Shown piece after piece: positions 33,528 through 44,225 of a stretch of 64,000 bases of DNA. The notes under the pieces were generated by a model that ran no database searches, was not told the DNA's origin, and saw only the letters and a program-made list of their open reading frames with translations. The stretch is taken from positions 1 through 64,000 of the forward strand of contig JASJFT010000065.1 in assembly GCA_030770425.1 (NCBI GenBank), written 5' to 3'. The DNA comes from Darksidea phi (taxonomy: Eukaryota > Ascomycota > Dothideomycetes > Pleosporales > Lentitheciaceae). Made by a program: the position numbers and the translations under genes. Each line of letters starts with the position of its first letter. Position 1 is the stretch's first letter.

Positions 33528-34187
33528 GGCCTGCTGGAGCCGCGCGGAGCTGGTGAGAGAGGAGCAGCATAGGATAGGTGGGTGTGGGCAGGAAGGCGCA
33601 TGACATGTAGTTACCGTGGCATTCTCGACGAGGGGTGCATGAAAAGGGCCGGTGTGGTGAATTGGTCTATTGACGGGAGGTAGGCGTACGTACATCGAGG
33701 CATGCCGCTCAATAGATGGCCGTGCGCGAGCTTCCAAGACCGAGAAAGCCGACTTGGAATCTACCTAACGGACACAACCTTCCGGAGACCCTGCAGGTTA
33801 TTACCTATTTCTACCAAGGCTGACAACGGCAGTGCATGTCTTCTTACAACTGCGGCATATTTCACCAAAGGCCGCATCGTCGCCCGCCCTTCTCGCACTA
33901 TGGCGTTCGGCGTAGCTTGGCCTTGATTGGGCCGTGACGTTTCGTCATGCTACATTTCACAATTGAAAAGCAATTCATTTGCGTATATTGGGTTGGAAGG
34001 ATGTTTTTCATTCCTCAGACACGAACACGTGTCGAGCTAGCTAAAATTTGGACGCAAGCTGCTGGAATAGAAGCAGCCTGTGTATTCCAGACAACTTGTC
34101 ATTAGTTGTTAGAAGCTCACCTCCATAGCATGCACTCAGAAAACAGCCATAACATCGAATCAAGCACCAACCGGAAGAGACCATATG
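33528..34187. other. Upstream region of the LysM gene
   Basis: 660 nt. The first 210 nt may be N-terminal coding sequence of the LysM protein if the upstream ATG at 33737 is used. The rest is promoter and the 3' region of the next gene. Confidence 0.5.
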
Positions 34188-35801
34188 TCATTGCAAAGGA
34201 CTCGAGCTTGTTTGCACATAACTGACGCTTTCGAAATCCATCTCGAACGCGTCCACCTCCTCGAACTTCTTCGCTATGGCTTCCAAGGCTTGTGAAGGCT
34301 TGACGGTCGTGACTTCTATTGTGCTACCCTCTTCCTCGCTATTCTCCTCTTCGTCAACTTCATTGTTCTCTTTATCGGAGGATCCTCGCCTGCCATAAGT
34401 CCTAGTATTCTTTGGCGCTGGTTTAGTCGATGAAGCAGGCTTCTTTGCGGTACGGGACGATTTCTTCGTCGATTTTGGCGCCGCTGACTTTCGCGCTGTC
34501 GCTGTCGGACGGCGTTGTGGTAATGCTAGCTCGTCTTGATCTGAGTCGAATGTCAAAGAGTCCATGTCATATTCGTCTCGTTCTCGTACCACGTGCCTTC
34601 GCCGACGGGGGAGTAGTGCTTGTAGCTTGGCTGTGGAGATTCCCTGGTCCTTCTTCGACTTCTGCCTCCCTATTACCTTCTTCGCAGGCTCCATCTCTTC
34701 GTCTTCTGAGTCTATATTATCGCCCACTTTCGGGGACTCCTCTCCTCTTGTCCTTTGTCTTTGCCTGACGGGCGACCCCCTAGAATCCTCAATGTCGTCA
34801 ATCTGATAGTCGCTGCTAGACATTGGTGGTGCCAATGTCTGGCTAAGAATCTCTGACTCGTCGTCATCCTGGTTTTCCTGTGCCTCCTCAGTGCTATGGA
34901 CGACCTCAGGCAGACTCGGAGAGGAGGATCGTGAATCCGGAATATCCGGACCGGAGTCATATGGTGGGGACGACCGTGGCACCTGCACGACAGGAGACAG
35001 TTTGCGCTTCATTCCACGAGAGCCTGAGCTAGACAGATTTACTCCACTATCGTTTCCGCCTTCTCCAGATACCCTCTTTTGCGCAGGCAATGGCGTGGAT
35101 TCCGCGTCTGGATGGAAATCATCAAAATCGCCGACGTCATCCAAGTCATTGTCTTCAACGTCCGTAGTTTGACGCACCATTCGTAGCAAACTTGGCTGTC
35201 TCGGCCTCCGCTTGAAGTTCGTCAAAGCCAGAATTGAAGTTTCGTGAGCTGGTGTGGCGCCAACTTTGATCGCAGATGGCGGCCGCGTTCCATGAGCTGG
35301 GGAATTTGAATCCAGAGATGTGAACGAGAAGAGATTATCGCCAAATCCACTGCTATCCTCTTCTAGCGCCGGCGCACTGCGCGCATTCGACCGCGTAGAG
35401 CGTGATGATATAGGCATCGATACCGCCGGCGAGCCTTTGGTCGAAGATGCCTTTGCGCTGCCCTTAGACGTTCTTGATCTCTTTGGTGTTTTGGACGCCG
35501 GTGTGCGATCCTTAATCGATGACCTAGGTATATCCCTCCCGTTGTCCCTAGGTAACGCCCCCGTCATTGTAAAGTCCACCCCCTCCTGCGGCTCCGGCTG
35601 CCACGACATCCTCCGCTGCGGTCGCTTCGATCTGACAACGAGACCATCGCTATCATCGCTGAAAGTGTCCAATCGCTCTGTAAGCGTAGCTGTTTGCGCT
35701 TTGGTGACTTGTTGCTTGCGGGAAACGACATATGTGGGTTTTGACGTCGCCACTACGCGTGCCGACTTTGACGCGACTTTCGCCCTCTTTGGGCGCGGCA
35801 T
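34188..35801 (-). CDS. Charged nuclear-type protein of unknown function
   Basis: Single exon, 537 residues. It starts MPRPKRAKVASKSARV, a likely nuclear localisation signal, and alternates basic and very acidic low-complexity segments. Short conserved-looking motifs stand out: SILALTNFKRRPRQPSLLRM near residue 190, LQALLPRRRRHVVRERDEYD near 390, an AT-hook-like NTRTYGRRGS and a C-terminal block AIAKKFEEVDAFEMDFESV. These suggest a DNA- or chromatin-associated protein, perhaps of the kinetochore or repair machinery, but I cannot name it and no catalytic domain is visible. The start is supported by the basic N-terminus; no in-frame ATG lies upstream. Confidence 0.75.
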   Translation of the reverse strand: MPRPKRAKVASKSARVVATSKPTYVVSRKQQVTKAQTATLTERLDTFSDDSDGLVVRSKRPQRRMSWQPEPQEGVDFTMTGALPRDNGRDIPRSSIKDRTPASKTPKRSRTSKGSAKASSTKGSPAVSMPISSRSTRSNARSAPALEEDSSGFGDNLFSFTSLDSNSPAHGTRPPSAIKVGATPAHETSILALTNFKRRPRQPSLLRMVRQTTDVEDNDLDDVGDFDDFHPDAESTPLPAQKRVSGEGGNDSGVNLSSSGSRGMKRKLSPVVQVPRSSPPYDSGPDIPDSRSSSPSLPEVVHSTEEAQENQDDDESEILSQTLAPPMSSSDYQIDDIEDSRGSPVRQRQRTRGEESPKVGDNIDSEDEEMEPAKKVIGRQKSKKDQGISTAKLQALLPRRRRHVVRERDEYDMDSLTFDSDQDELALPQRRPTATARKSAAPKSTKKSSRTAKKPASSTKPAPKNTRTYGRRGSSDKENNEVDEEENSEEEGSTIEVTTVKPSQALEAIAKKFEEVDAFEMDFESVSYVQTSSSPLQ

Positions 35802-36528
35802 CGCGGGAACGAGCGCGTTATGTACGAAGTAAAAATGCGTATCGGTGCAGTCGAATGAGCGTATATTTCAGGCGTTCAAATTTGCGTGGGGTTGGATGCT
35901 GGGGTTGTGGATCGTGGCTATCGTGACACCCAAACATCGGCAGCACGCGTCATTGGAAACTGCACTAGCCTTAGATAGGGATAGCCGAAGCTTGTTCAAT
36001 AGACCCGCCAGTTGACCTTCTGCATACATGAGCTGGAAGAAGTGACCATACAAATAAACGGAACCCTTTTCCGTTATAGCCAGGCGTCGTGTTTCGTTGT
36101 CAGGCGGTTATCGAGGTTCGACACCTCACTAGAAATATCAAAGAAAAATTCTCTAGCGAAGACAAATGCCTGCAGGCATTCAACCCGAAACTTTTTAAAC
36201 TCAGGAGGCGGTTTATTGTGATGTAGCATAGTTATGATTTAAATAAACCGCTACATATTCTAGCTCAATATCAAGCATAGAAAATTCCGGGCATTAGACA
36301 AAGGCTCGCCAACATTGAACGTTCTTATAGGGATCAAAAGTAATTAATGCGCCGCCCATCTTAGTAGCGAAGAACAATATAAAAGGCGCATGCAAGGTTT
36401 TTTATTGGCTATATATCCTTATGGATAGATAAATGGTACAGTGCTCGCTACCAAGATGGGTGGCGCACTGTCTTGGAAAGTACCAATAATTACTTCCAGC
36501 TTAGTTAGCTACCTCCCAGATACTACGA
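35802..36528. other. Intergenic, AT-rich
   Basis: 727 nt including the promoter of the nuclear-type protein and an AT-rich stretch at 36220-36430. A T-arm-like GAGGTTCGACACCTC at about 36111-36125 is not part of a full tRNA cloverleaf. No gene was seen. Confidence 0.5.
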
Positions 36529-37323
36529 TCAAACGAGATCCTCAGACTCAGTTTCGCAGGCGAAATCATACATCCATTGATCATGGCTCTCGGCCAGATC
36601 ATCCATGTCAATGTCGAAATCGGCAAGCTTTTGCTCGACTAGATCGTCCATCGAAGGCGAGACGGGACTCGGGAACTTCCAAGCCGGTATAGAAGTTGTT
36701 TGGAGGGGTATATGGTTTGCACCGTGTACATCGTGTGAAATACCCAATGCGCCCGGAACTCGCCGGCTGGGTGCAAGACGGTAGCCTTGTATCCCATGTT
36801 CCAGATCGCGGACAGTACACATTCGTAACGTAGTTGAAGGCGTAGTGTGTACAAAGGGAGACCTCTGAGGAGCTGGCCGCTCGCGAGCATAAGGAACTAC
36901 GGCTGGACCAAGAGGAGCGTCAGGGCCACTTGAATGAGTGTAAGCAGGCTCAATGCCCATGAGCTCGTACCACAACGTCTCCCAGTTGGTAACGGGCTCT
37001 AGAGAGGTTTCTTCACTAAGCTCGTCGGAGACCGTGTCGTCTGGGTGCCTTCCATCTATAGAGGAGGAGCTGTCAGAGAATAAGATATATCGACAGGTTG
37101 GGCATGAATTAGATTCTCTCGTCCAGCGAAGGATACAATTTAACCCGAAAACATGGTTGCAAGGAAGAAGTATCGGCTTTTCGACATTTTTATTGTCCAA
37201 ATCCACGCCATCGGAACGATATGAGTTACAGCAGATGCAACATACATCATTTTCAAGATTTACAGAACTCACCTCTGTGAGCCCGTGCATGACGAATAAC
37301 ATTCGAGAGGTGAAGCAGGCCAT
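36529..37323 (-). CDS. RING-finger protein, putative E3 ubiquitin ligase
   Basis: Single exon, 264 residues. A RING-type zinc-binding domain lies at about residues 28-78: CCICC, then LPCNHVFGLNCILRW, then NSCPTCR. One ligand position of the canonical pattern (Cys/His after CxHxx) is Gly here, a variant common in filamentous-fungal RING proteins (HVFG). The C-terminal 180 residues are unordered, with acidic stretches, a Trp/Tyr motif (NWETLWYELMGIEP) and a final acidic tail. It probably acts as an E3 ligase with an E2 partner; substrates are unknown. No membrane segment is present. Confidence 0.8.
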   Translation of the reverse strand: MACFTSRMLFVMHGLTEVSSVNLENDVCCICCNSYRSDGVDLDNKNVEKPILLPCNHVFGLNCILRWTRESNSCPTCRYILFSDSSSSIDGRHPDDTVSDELSEETSLEPVTNWETLWYELMGIEPAYTHSSGPDAPLGPAVVPYARERPAPQRSPFVHTTPSTTLRMCTVRDLEHGIQGYRLAPSRRVPGALGISHDVHGANHIPLQTTSIPAWKFPSPVSPSMDDLVEQKLADFDIDMDDLAESHDQWMYDFACETESEDLV

Positions 37324-39171
37324 ATAGTCAGCTGTGGTTGCGTGTTGTTAGTGGTACGTTAGCGCTAGTGGAATTTATGAGTGGGAGATTGTTATGTATA
37401 TGTCAGGTCGCGAAAATGCCGTCCATTGTGAATCAACGGCACACACACACACAGAGCGGTAGAGTGGTGATGTGGTAGCAGCATTGCTAAAGGACATTGT
37501 ACAATGCTGTAGGTCTATTCAACTACCATTTGGTGACGAGCCGAAAGGCATTGAAAATGCTAGAGAGAGCTGTGGCAGTCATTGCTTTTCGTCGCACGCA
37601 TGAAATAGTCGCTGTGTCGGCCGAGGTGATGTGGCGGTCCTTGCGGGCCTAGACGGCGATTGGGCTTCACCTATTTGGTGACAACTGGATGCACTCGAAG
37701 CCAATCCCACCTGGATGCTCGCTCCGAGGAACACCTCGTAGAAGCTGAGAAGAGGCACGTGGGTCAGCCCCACTGCCCTTGCATACGAGGGCAGCCACCG
37801 TGTTGTAAACTAAGCTGGGGAACCCTCCTTGCAGGGATTGTTGCGGTTCGCTACGCTCTGTGATAAAGTAGCTTGTCAGCATAATTAAAGAATACAAGTG
37901 CAGAGGACTACGATTGCGGTGGCATTCCAGAGAGGATGTATCTGAATGTGGCGTTGTATCTAGAATTTGCCGATTTGTTGGACGAAGTCTGATGCCGCTT
38001 ACAAAACAGCAACAGGCGAACGACACGCCGTGCTCCGGTGTGCTAGTCGAATTCCAGTGGTATCAGCTGGTAACGAGGCGCGGCCTAGGCCCGCGGACGT
38101 GCCTATCGCACGTGGAATATACTCTCCTTTACGTCGTGTATGGGCTCCAACCCAAAGACGCTAATGTCAAGCGTCGGCCCCAAATGGAGATCCAGTGCCA
38201 GGAACATGGGTCATATGTTTCACTGGAGTGACGGCGACGCTGATCTTCCCCTTACGCGGCGTTGATCCCTAGTCTTTTAGCGAGGACATGATGATACGAA
38301 ACCGAGAACGACGGCTGATTGACGAGCATTGGGTAGTCTTGATAGAGGCCTGCGCACTGTGGCCTTAACACTCGGCACGTTGGTAGGCTGCCGTCGGAAG
38401 ATATTGTCGCCACGTTGAGGAAGGGTGGTGGAGAAAAGCTATGGGAAATTAAACACGAAGGGCCGACATGGTAGCGCGTTCGGGAAGGGGCTTAGTTCAT
38501 CACATACATATACGCTAACTAGATCTGATACCCACGAAAAGTCCAGTCCCCGCCAAAGTCTCCGTTACCAGACCATGGATACCCGAGAAGCCTTCAACGC
38601 ATGGCCCGACGCAGGGGACGACGCGTGACAAGCTTTCGGCCGTGCTGCTCTCCCGTCGTTATTTTTAGACCGAGACTATGGCCTCATCCGCATGCGACTC
38701 AAACATTGAGATGATACCCAGCTCGCCCTATGAAGCCTCGAGAGTTTATTTTGCACAATTATTCAATATCATGCCTTCAGCCTCTGTCTGAGGCCAATCC
38801 CGTCCTGTCTTTTGCTCCATATTCAGCCACCACATCGAAGCGACCATGCCAGTGTCCGGTGACATGTGCCGTCTGGAGCCACTGTATTTTCCCTCGAAGC
38901 GCGTCGTCGCCGACTCATGGAACAGCACGGCAATTAAGCAACCACTGCACGGTCTATTGCCATCGTCAGCCCCGCGAGAGCAATAGCTGAACCTAGGAGA
39001 GCTGAGTGCAAGAGACACGAACCAGAACAACCGCTTGCTCACAGCCGGACACCTTCAAGATGAAATATAAAAGGAGGGCGCTCCTAGCATCTGGTTCATC
39101 ATCTTCATCCACAAGCATCGACACTGCATAGTCGCTTCTCACTTCTTTATTCCTTTTCGCCTGCCATCAAC
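37324..39171. other. Long intergenic stretch
   Basis: About 1.85 kb with a short CA microsatellite at 37439-37452. The small open frames here show no protein features. A TATA box for the next gene is near the right end. Confidence 0.5.
39066..39072 (+). promoter_or_regulatory. TATA-like element of the secreted-protein gene
   Basis: TATAAAA about 100 nt upstream of the ATG at 39172. Confidence 0.55.
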
Positions 39172-40358
39172 ATGCGCTCCGTTATCGTAACATCTGCTCT
39201 TTGCGGTCTCGTGGCCGCCGCTCCTAGGCCTCAACCGCAAAAGATCAACATCGGAGCCATCGATGATCTTCCTACACCATCTGTTCTAGGTCCGGATCCA
39301 ATTGCAACGACCACTCCCGCAGTGACGTACGTTCCTGAGGTCGCTGCTTCGTCCGCTGCTGCTGCTATTTCCACGGATCCTCCCGTTGTTGAAAAGCGTT
39401 CCACACCTAAGAGGGATGCCTGCGCCATACAGTCAGGAGGGTACGTTCTAGAATATTCTCTTTGCTTCTCATCGAGCTAACATATCACAGTGCTGGTCCT
39501 GTCCCAGGAGACGGCTCCGTAGAGGCCTACCTCGCGTCCGACAGCATCCTTGCTCAGGCTGCTAAGAGCGCCGTCACTCCTCAAGGCTACACCAAGAGCT
39601 TCACCAATCTCCAAGGCAGCACCCAACAGATTGGTTACCTAACCTACAGAACCATCGACAGCGGTCTTTACGATGTCGAGTCATGCAAGGACTTCTGCGA
39701 CAGTGAGAAGTTCTGCTTAGGTTTCAACATCTACTACGAACGTGACCCGTCCCTCGATGCCGATGACGCTTGTCCCAACCCAGCCCCTATCACCAACGTG
39801 AAGTGCTCGCTGTACGGCTACCCTGTTGCTGAGAAGTCTGCTACGAATACTGGCCAATGGCGTGGTCCTCAGGACGTCAGCGGCGAGGCTTTTCACGTCG
39901 TTATTGCTGGTAGCAATGGCTACTCCAAGGTCCGCACCCCCGAAGCTCTACCAGACTTCACCGGTCCCGTCTCCCTCCCCGCCGCAATCAACGCTCCCCT
40001 CGACAACGGCTACGATACCTACAATGGCATGAAGCTCTACAACGAAGGCCCCTTCGACCCATCCATCTGCGCCGCTGCTTGCCAGGCCCAGACCGCTTTT
40101 GACAAAGAGCACCTCGTTGCCGCCGATGGTGCCTACAAGCCATGCAACTTTTTCACCGCCTATATCCTCACCAAGAACGATGTCCCGCAAGGCACCTATT
40201 GCAGCTTCTACACCCGCGAGTGGGACTCTAGCTATGCCGTCAATACTGGCTACTTCTGGGAGCAGGATGTGTACAGCGTGAAGTCTACTGTCGCCTACAC
40301 CCTTACGGAGCTAGACGCGGGTAAAGTGGCATCAGCTCCGGAGCCTTCTGCTCCCTAA
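39172..40358 (+). CDS. Secreted Cys-containing protein of an ascomycete family (PAN-like region)
   Basis: Two exons (39172-39440, 39491-40358) give 378 residues. The signal peptide MRSVIVTSALCGLVAAA is followed by a propeptide rich in Thr/Pro/Ala. It ends in dibasic sites (VEKR and PKRDAC), likely Kex2 cleavage, so the mature protein should start near residue 84. The mature part has two similar Cys-rich segments: SCKDFCDSEKFCLGFNIYYE and, later, SICAAACQAQTAF followed by CNFFTAYILTKN, with the pattern of PAN/apple-like folds. The sequence VVIAGSNGYSK is typical of this fungal family. The protein is expected outside the cell or in the wall; carbohydrate or protein binding is plausible but not shown. 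The gene has a good TATA box. Confidence 0.85.
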
Positions 40359-41398
40359 ATGCGGATTGCGCGGGGCTAGGAATAGTTTTTGCTGGGTACG
40401 AAGGGGTTCTACTACAACAGCACTCTAATTCCCTTTGTTATGATAAACAATTGTTTTTCTCTTAATGTATACAATCATAATGTACACTCACGTATACGAA
40501 TGGACCTATGCTCAGATTTCTACGTCTTGCTTAAAAGCACATGGTAAATCATCTTGGCCATTTATACCACATATATACACCCCAGCGGAAAGAACAGCAA
40601 TACGCAGCCGTGGGTGCAGACAATACGCCTCTACAGCTCAGCCAGTAGAACACGGAGTGCATAGAATTACGTAGCTCTTAATTAAATTATCAATGAGGAG
40701 ACTAGTGTATACAGACTTAAGCTCTAGTACTATGCTTATTCCTGTATCTAGGGACAGTTTCCTCGCTTGTATAACCACTGGTTATATATTTCCATACCGA
40801 AGGAACTTACCCCAGCTATGCGGCCAAAACTATAGGTTGCTCTACCGCCTACTATATCCTGTGCGTTGCACCAGCCCAGCTTTATAGAAAACACAATGAA
40901 AATACATAATAAATATATCTACATACTCTTACACGCGTGAGAGATAGATGGGTTGATACCAATACATCGCTTACAACAGCCTCGAATTTGCTCTTCCGTG
41001 TCACAATTATGGCTCCCTCAATTCGACGCCTTCGCGCCCGTAAGCCGCGTATGTTCTAATACACTTAGCGCATCATCCCGAGCCAGCCCGCCCTCATAGA
41101 GTACCCACGATAGTCAGAAATGTGTCAGAAAAGCTTCCCGGGACTCGCATATGCGACATTTTGCGTACTGATAACTAGCATACAGGTCTGTAAGCTCGTT
41201 TGTATTGTCAGAATTACTTTTGGGATGAATGTGTAGTGTTGTGGATTTGTAAGTACGACTAATGTGCATAAGTGAAGAATGTGGAAGGTGGGTATGTTGT
41301 ATCTCGAACTGAAGCTGTCGAGTCAAACTAAGTACTCCTATATCTGAGCACCAGTTTTCGTTAGCAGGAACATCGCAACGGGCATAAAAGGGTCACCA
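40359..41398. other. AT-rich intergenic stretch
   Basis: About 1 kb, AT-rich, dense in TATA-like runs. No protein remnant recognised. Confidence 0.5.
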
Positions 41399-41829
41399 AA
41401 CCCCAACCCTCGTCCGTATACTCGGCTCCTTCAATCTCGTCTTCAACTACATGACCCTCATCGATGCTTTCGCCTCAAGCGGCTACAACATCCACCGTGT
41501 CGACCTCCGCAAGGTCGGCAAAAAAGCCACGGAATTCACCGACTATGTACGACGACGCGGCTTTCATCAACGGTGAAGCCACCAAGCTGGTGATGTGGGG
41601 AAAAACATCGTTCTTTTAGGGCACTCCCACAGTGGTATTCCAGTGAGCTGTTACTTGAAGGGTCTGAGTAAGAAAGAGAGGGAGGCAATGGGAAGAAGGG
41701 GTTTGTGGTTCGGGTAGTGTATATGATGATGCTTGCACCGGAGATAGGAGGGAACGCCGGCAAGTACACCCGAGGGGTCTCCGAGTCACTTCCTTCTCCG
41801 TTTAATTCTGCCATGCACATTGAATTCTA
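41399..41829 (+). pseudogene. Remnant of an alpha/beta hydrolase
   Basis: Family-like sequence is spread over more than one frame: a start piece (NYMTLIDAFASSGYNIHRVD), then DDAAFINGEATKLV, then the nucleophile elbow in NIVLLGHSHSGIPVS followed by KGLSKKEREA. After another shift it continues with GNAGKYTRGVSESLPSPFNSA. At least two frameshifts separate these pieces and no start codon is suitable. An intact relative would be a soluble ester or lactone hydrolase of about 260 residues. This copy ends shortly after 41829 and cannot be functional. Confidence 0.7.
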
Positions 41830-42093
41830 CTAATGTAAACATGACGGCTGGAAGTACGTACATCCACCCGTAACGGAACAACTGCCGTAGCGGAACTTCA
41901 TCACCTTAACAGGAGCATCAAGTGCCACTACGCGGGGTTATAAAAATTGCTAGAAAGTGCGTCACGACTGTTCAGCTAATTGTGCATTCAATGCCAGGTT
42001 CTAGCCAAAAAACAATTATAGAAGACTTGGGCATTATCAGTCGTTCTAGTCGCAGCGACCGTTCATGCCTCAGCTCTTATCCCCTACCCGATC

Positions 42094-42420
42094 ATGAACT
42101 TCAGTAGATTTGCAACAGATGAGCAAACGAATCCGCTTCAGTGCAGTCTGAAGACTGGTTTTGGATATTTTTCAAGGCTGGCGATTTACTCAAGACGTCC
42201 TTTCCGATCTTCCCAGGGATACATTGGACTGGCACCCGCGGGAACACTTCCTACCGATTTAATCGTCATCCTGTTAGGTGCTCCCACTCCATTTATTTCT
42301 CCGGCCGCTAGATTCAGGAACATACCGATTGATAGGCGAAGCATATGTTCACGGCATCATGTTTGACGGTTGAATCAGTGGTGCTTTTCGACGTCAACTA
42401 TTCAATTATGGCGTGTATAG
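42094..42420 (+). pseudogene. C-terminal remnant of a HET-type (heterokaryon incompatibility) gene
   Basis: The sequence SSQGYIGLAPAGTLPTDLIV followed by ILLGAPTPFI and, after a one-base shift near 42300, LRPLDSGTYRLIGEAYVHGIM matches the typical end of fungal HET-domain proteins. A TGA follows at about 42367-42369, where family members usually continue with GEA. The conserved N-terminal HET domain is not found upstream, so only the tail is left. Intact relatives control non-self recognition and cell death after hyphal fusion. Confidence 0.65.
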
Positions 42421-43063
42421 GAATATGACATCAGTACTGGTCTTCATATATGTACAGTTTCATTACTAAATATCATTACTACAATAGCATAGTTGCACAG
42501 TGCAGCTTTTCCCCAGGAAAAAAAAGGTTCCCACCGCCGAGCAGAAAAGCATCAATGTCATTGCGAAGGCGAGCACGAAGAAGATCGACGTTACCAGTAT
42601 CAAAAGAGATCACTATCCCAAATTTCGCATTCGGAGGCCATTGTTGAGCGGTTTGTGGTATTGGACGAGAAAGGTTGAAGAGAGCGAACGTGGGTAGTTC
42701 TGGTTTGCGGATGTGGTTCGAAACGGGATGACCGATGTCGATGGTAGATGCAGACTATTGTGAACAGCGGGCCAAGTCTCTCTCGTTCCTGATCATCGGT
42801 TCTCACATCTTATCTAATTGACATGGTAAATCCAAAACCCCCTGTGGGCGCTGGGGATGCGTAGTCGTATGGAGAGAAGACAGCGAGATGCCGACTTGGC
42901 TATGCCTCGACTGGCTGGGTGGAAAACTTTGTACGTTTTCGTTATAAACACCGCGTCACCCCTCCATCTCCAATGGAATCGCCAGTCTCGCTAATCTACT
43001 TCGCGTGTTTTACAAATCCCGATTGCCCTCAAGGGGTAACACTTCGATACAACCAGGCTTATA
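42421..43063. other. Intergenic, no gene recognised
   Basis: Contains overlapping short frames around 42450-42700 without protein features, and the 3' region of the bZIP gene. Confidence 0.45.
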
Positions 43064-44225
43064 TCATACAGAACCGAAGAATAGATATCCCCACTTCTCC
43101 GCAAACGGCTTCTGAATCTTCCACGCCCTCGGATCCCACGGCATGCGTCCCGACACGATCTCGAAGCTCGGCATGAGTGCTAAATCCCTCATAAATTCCT
43201 CATCGTCAACGACGCCACTCAACGAGATCAGAGAGTTCCGCATTTTAGGAAACGGGAACCGATCTATCCATCGCGGATGTATGGTCATAAGTTGCAGTGC
43301 AGTGGGATGTAGCGGGAGAGGGATCTCGGGCCCGACGGGACTGGATTTTGCTGGTACGACGGTGCTGCAGGGAATGCCCAGCACTTGGCCGTTGATGTAG
43401 AGTGCCCCGTATAGATTGAGCGGATATTGTGGTTGGCTGACTGGTGAGAGTAGGGGTATTGACACCTCAGAGGAGCCTGAAAAAGCTGTACACATGGCAA
43501 TGTTGCCGATGTTGAACGGAGGCAACTCAGCAGACGATGAAGATGACGCCGGCGATGACGACGGCAAGCAATCCACCGAATCAGCTAATAACGGTACCAT
43601 ATCCAAATCGAAAGACTCGTCAAGCACGAGACGAGGTTCGGAACTGCTTGAGACGAGAGCTTGTGAGTTGTTGTCATTTTGCGCGGCGCTAGCTCTCCAC
43701 GTTTCATCTTGCTCTTTTCCGCGTTTCGCATTATTCTTCGCTTCGCGAAGACGTTGCCCTGTGTTCGTAAGCCAATTAGACCCGTATATATTGTGTACCT
43801 AAAGTTTCGGGTATCCGAGGGAGCGGGTAGTGTTTCCCGAGCTGGTAGGTTGCTCTAAAATTAGAGGCATATATTCATGCCTTGTCGGAGCTGTGAAACC
43901 TCTCTCCTCGGACTTCAGTACTCTCTTGCTTGCCTCCTTCGATCCTCCAATTTGACGAAGCGCGTAGATCCAACCTTCGTCTTGCAAAAAAGTTCTGTGT
44001 AAGACGCAGCCTGGTTGCCTTTACTAGAGGAAAGTTCCCGCGCGGTAAAGCGTCCAACGTGTACGAACGATTTAATATTGCCACGTCCGGAGTACTGTTA
44101 TGAGTAAACATGAACAGAAACTTACGTCTAGCCCTTTGTGCAAGCCGATCCTGAATCTGCTTCCTCTTCTTGGCATCCTCCACGTTCCGCCAGTCGTCTG
44201 CACTCGGGTCGGTTCTGCGCACCAT
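43064..44225 (-). CDS. bZIP-type transcription factor with DUF3425 domain
   Basis: Two exons (44225-44126 and 43758-43064) joined by an unusually long intron of 367 nt give 264 residues. The phase fits exactly and rebuilds the basic region RKQIQDRLAQRARRQRLREA. The DUF3425 domain follows (about residues 130-264): LYGALYINGQVLGIPCS, TALQLMTIHPRWIDRFPFPK and the end PFAEKWGYLFF. Such proteins are nuclear regulators in filamentous fungi. The invariant Asn of the bZIP signature (NxxAQxxxR) is Asp here, and the leucine zipper is short or missing, so DNA binding may be altered. An in-frame TTG lies upstream but the ATG at 44225 (MVRRTDPSADDW) is the natural start. Confidence 0.8.

Noticed and set aside
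36080..36130. tRNA-like T-arm (GAGGTTCGACACCTC)
   Set aside because: No matching acceptor, D or anticodon stems could be folded around it.
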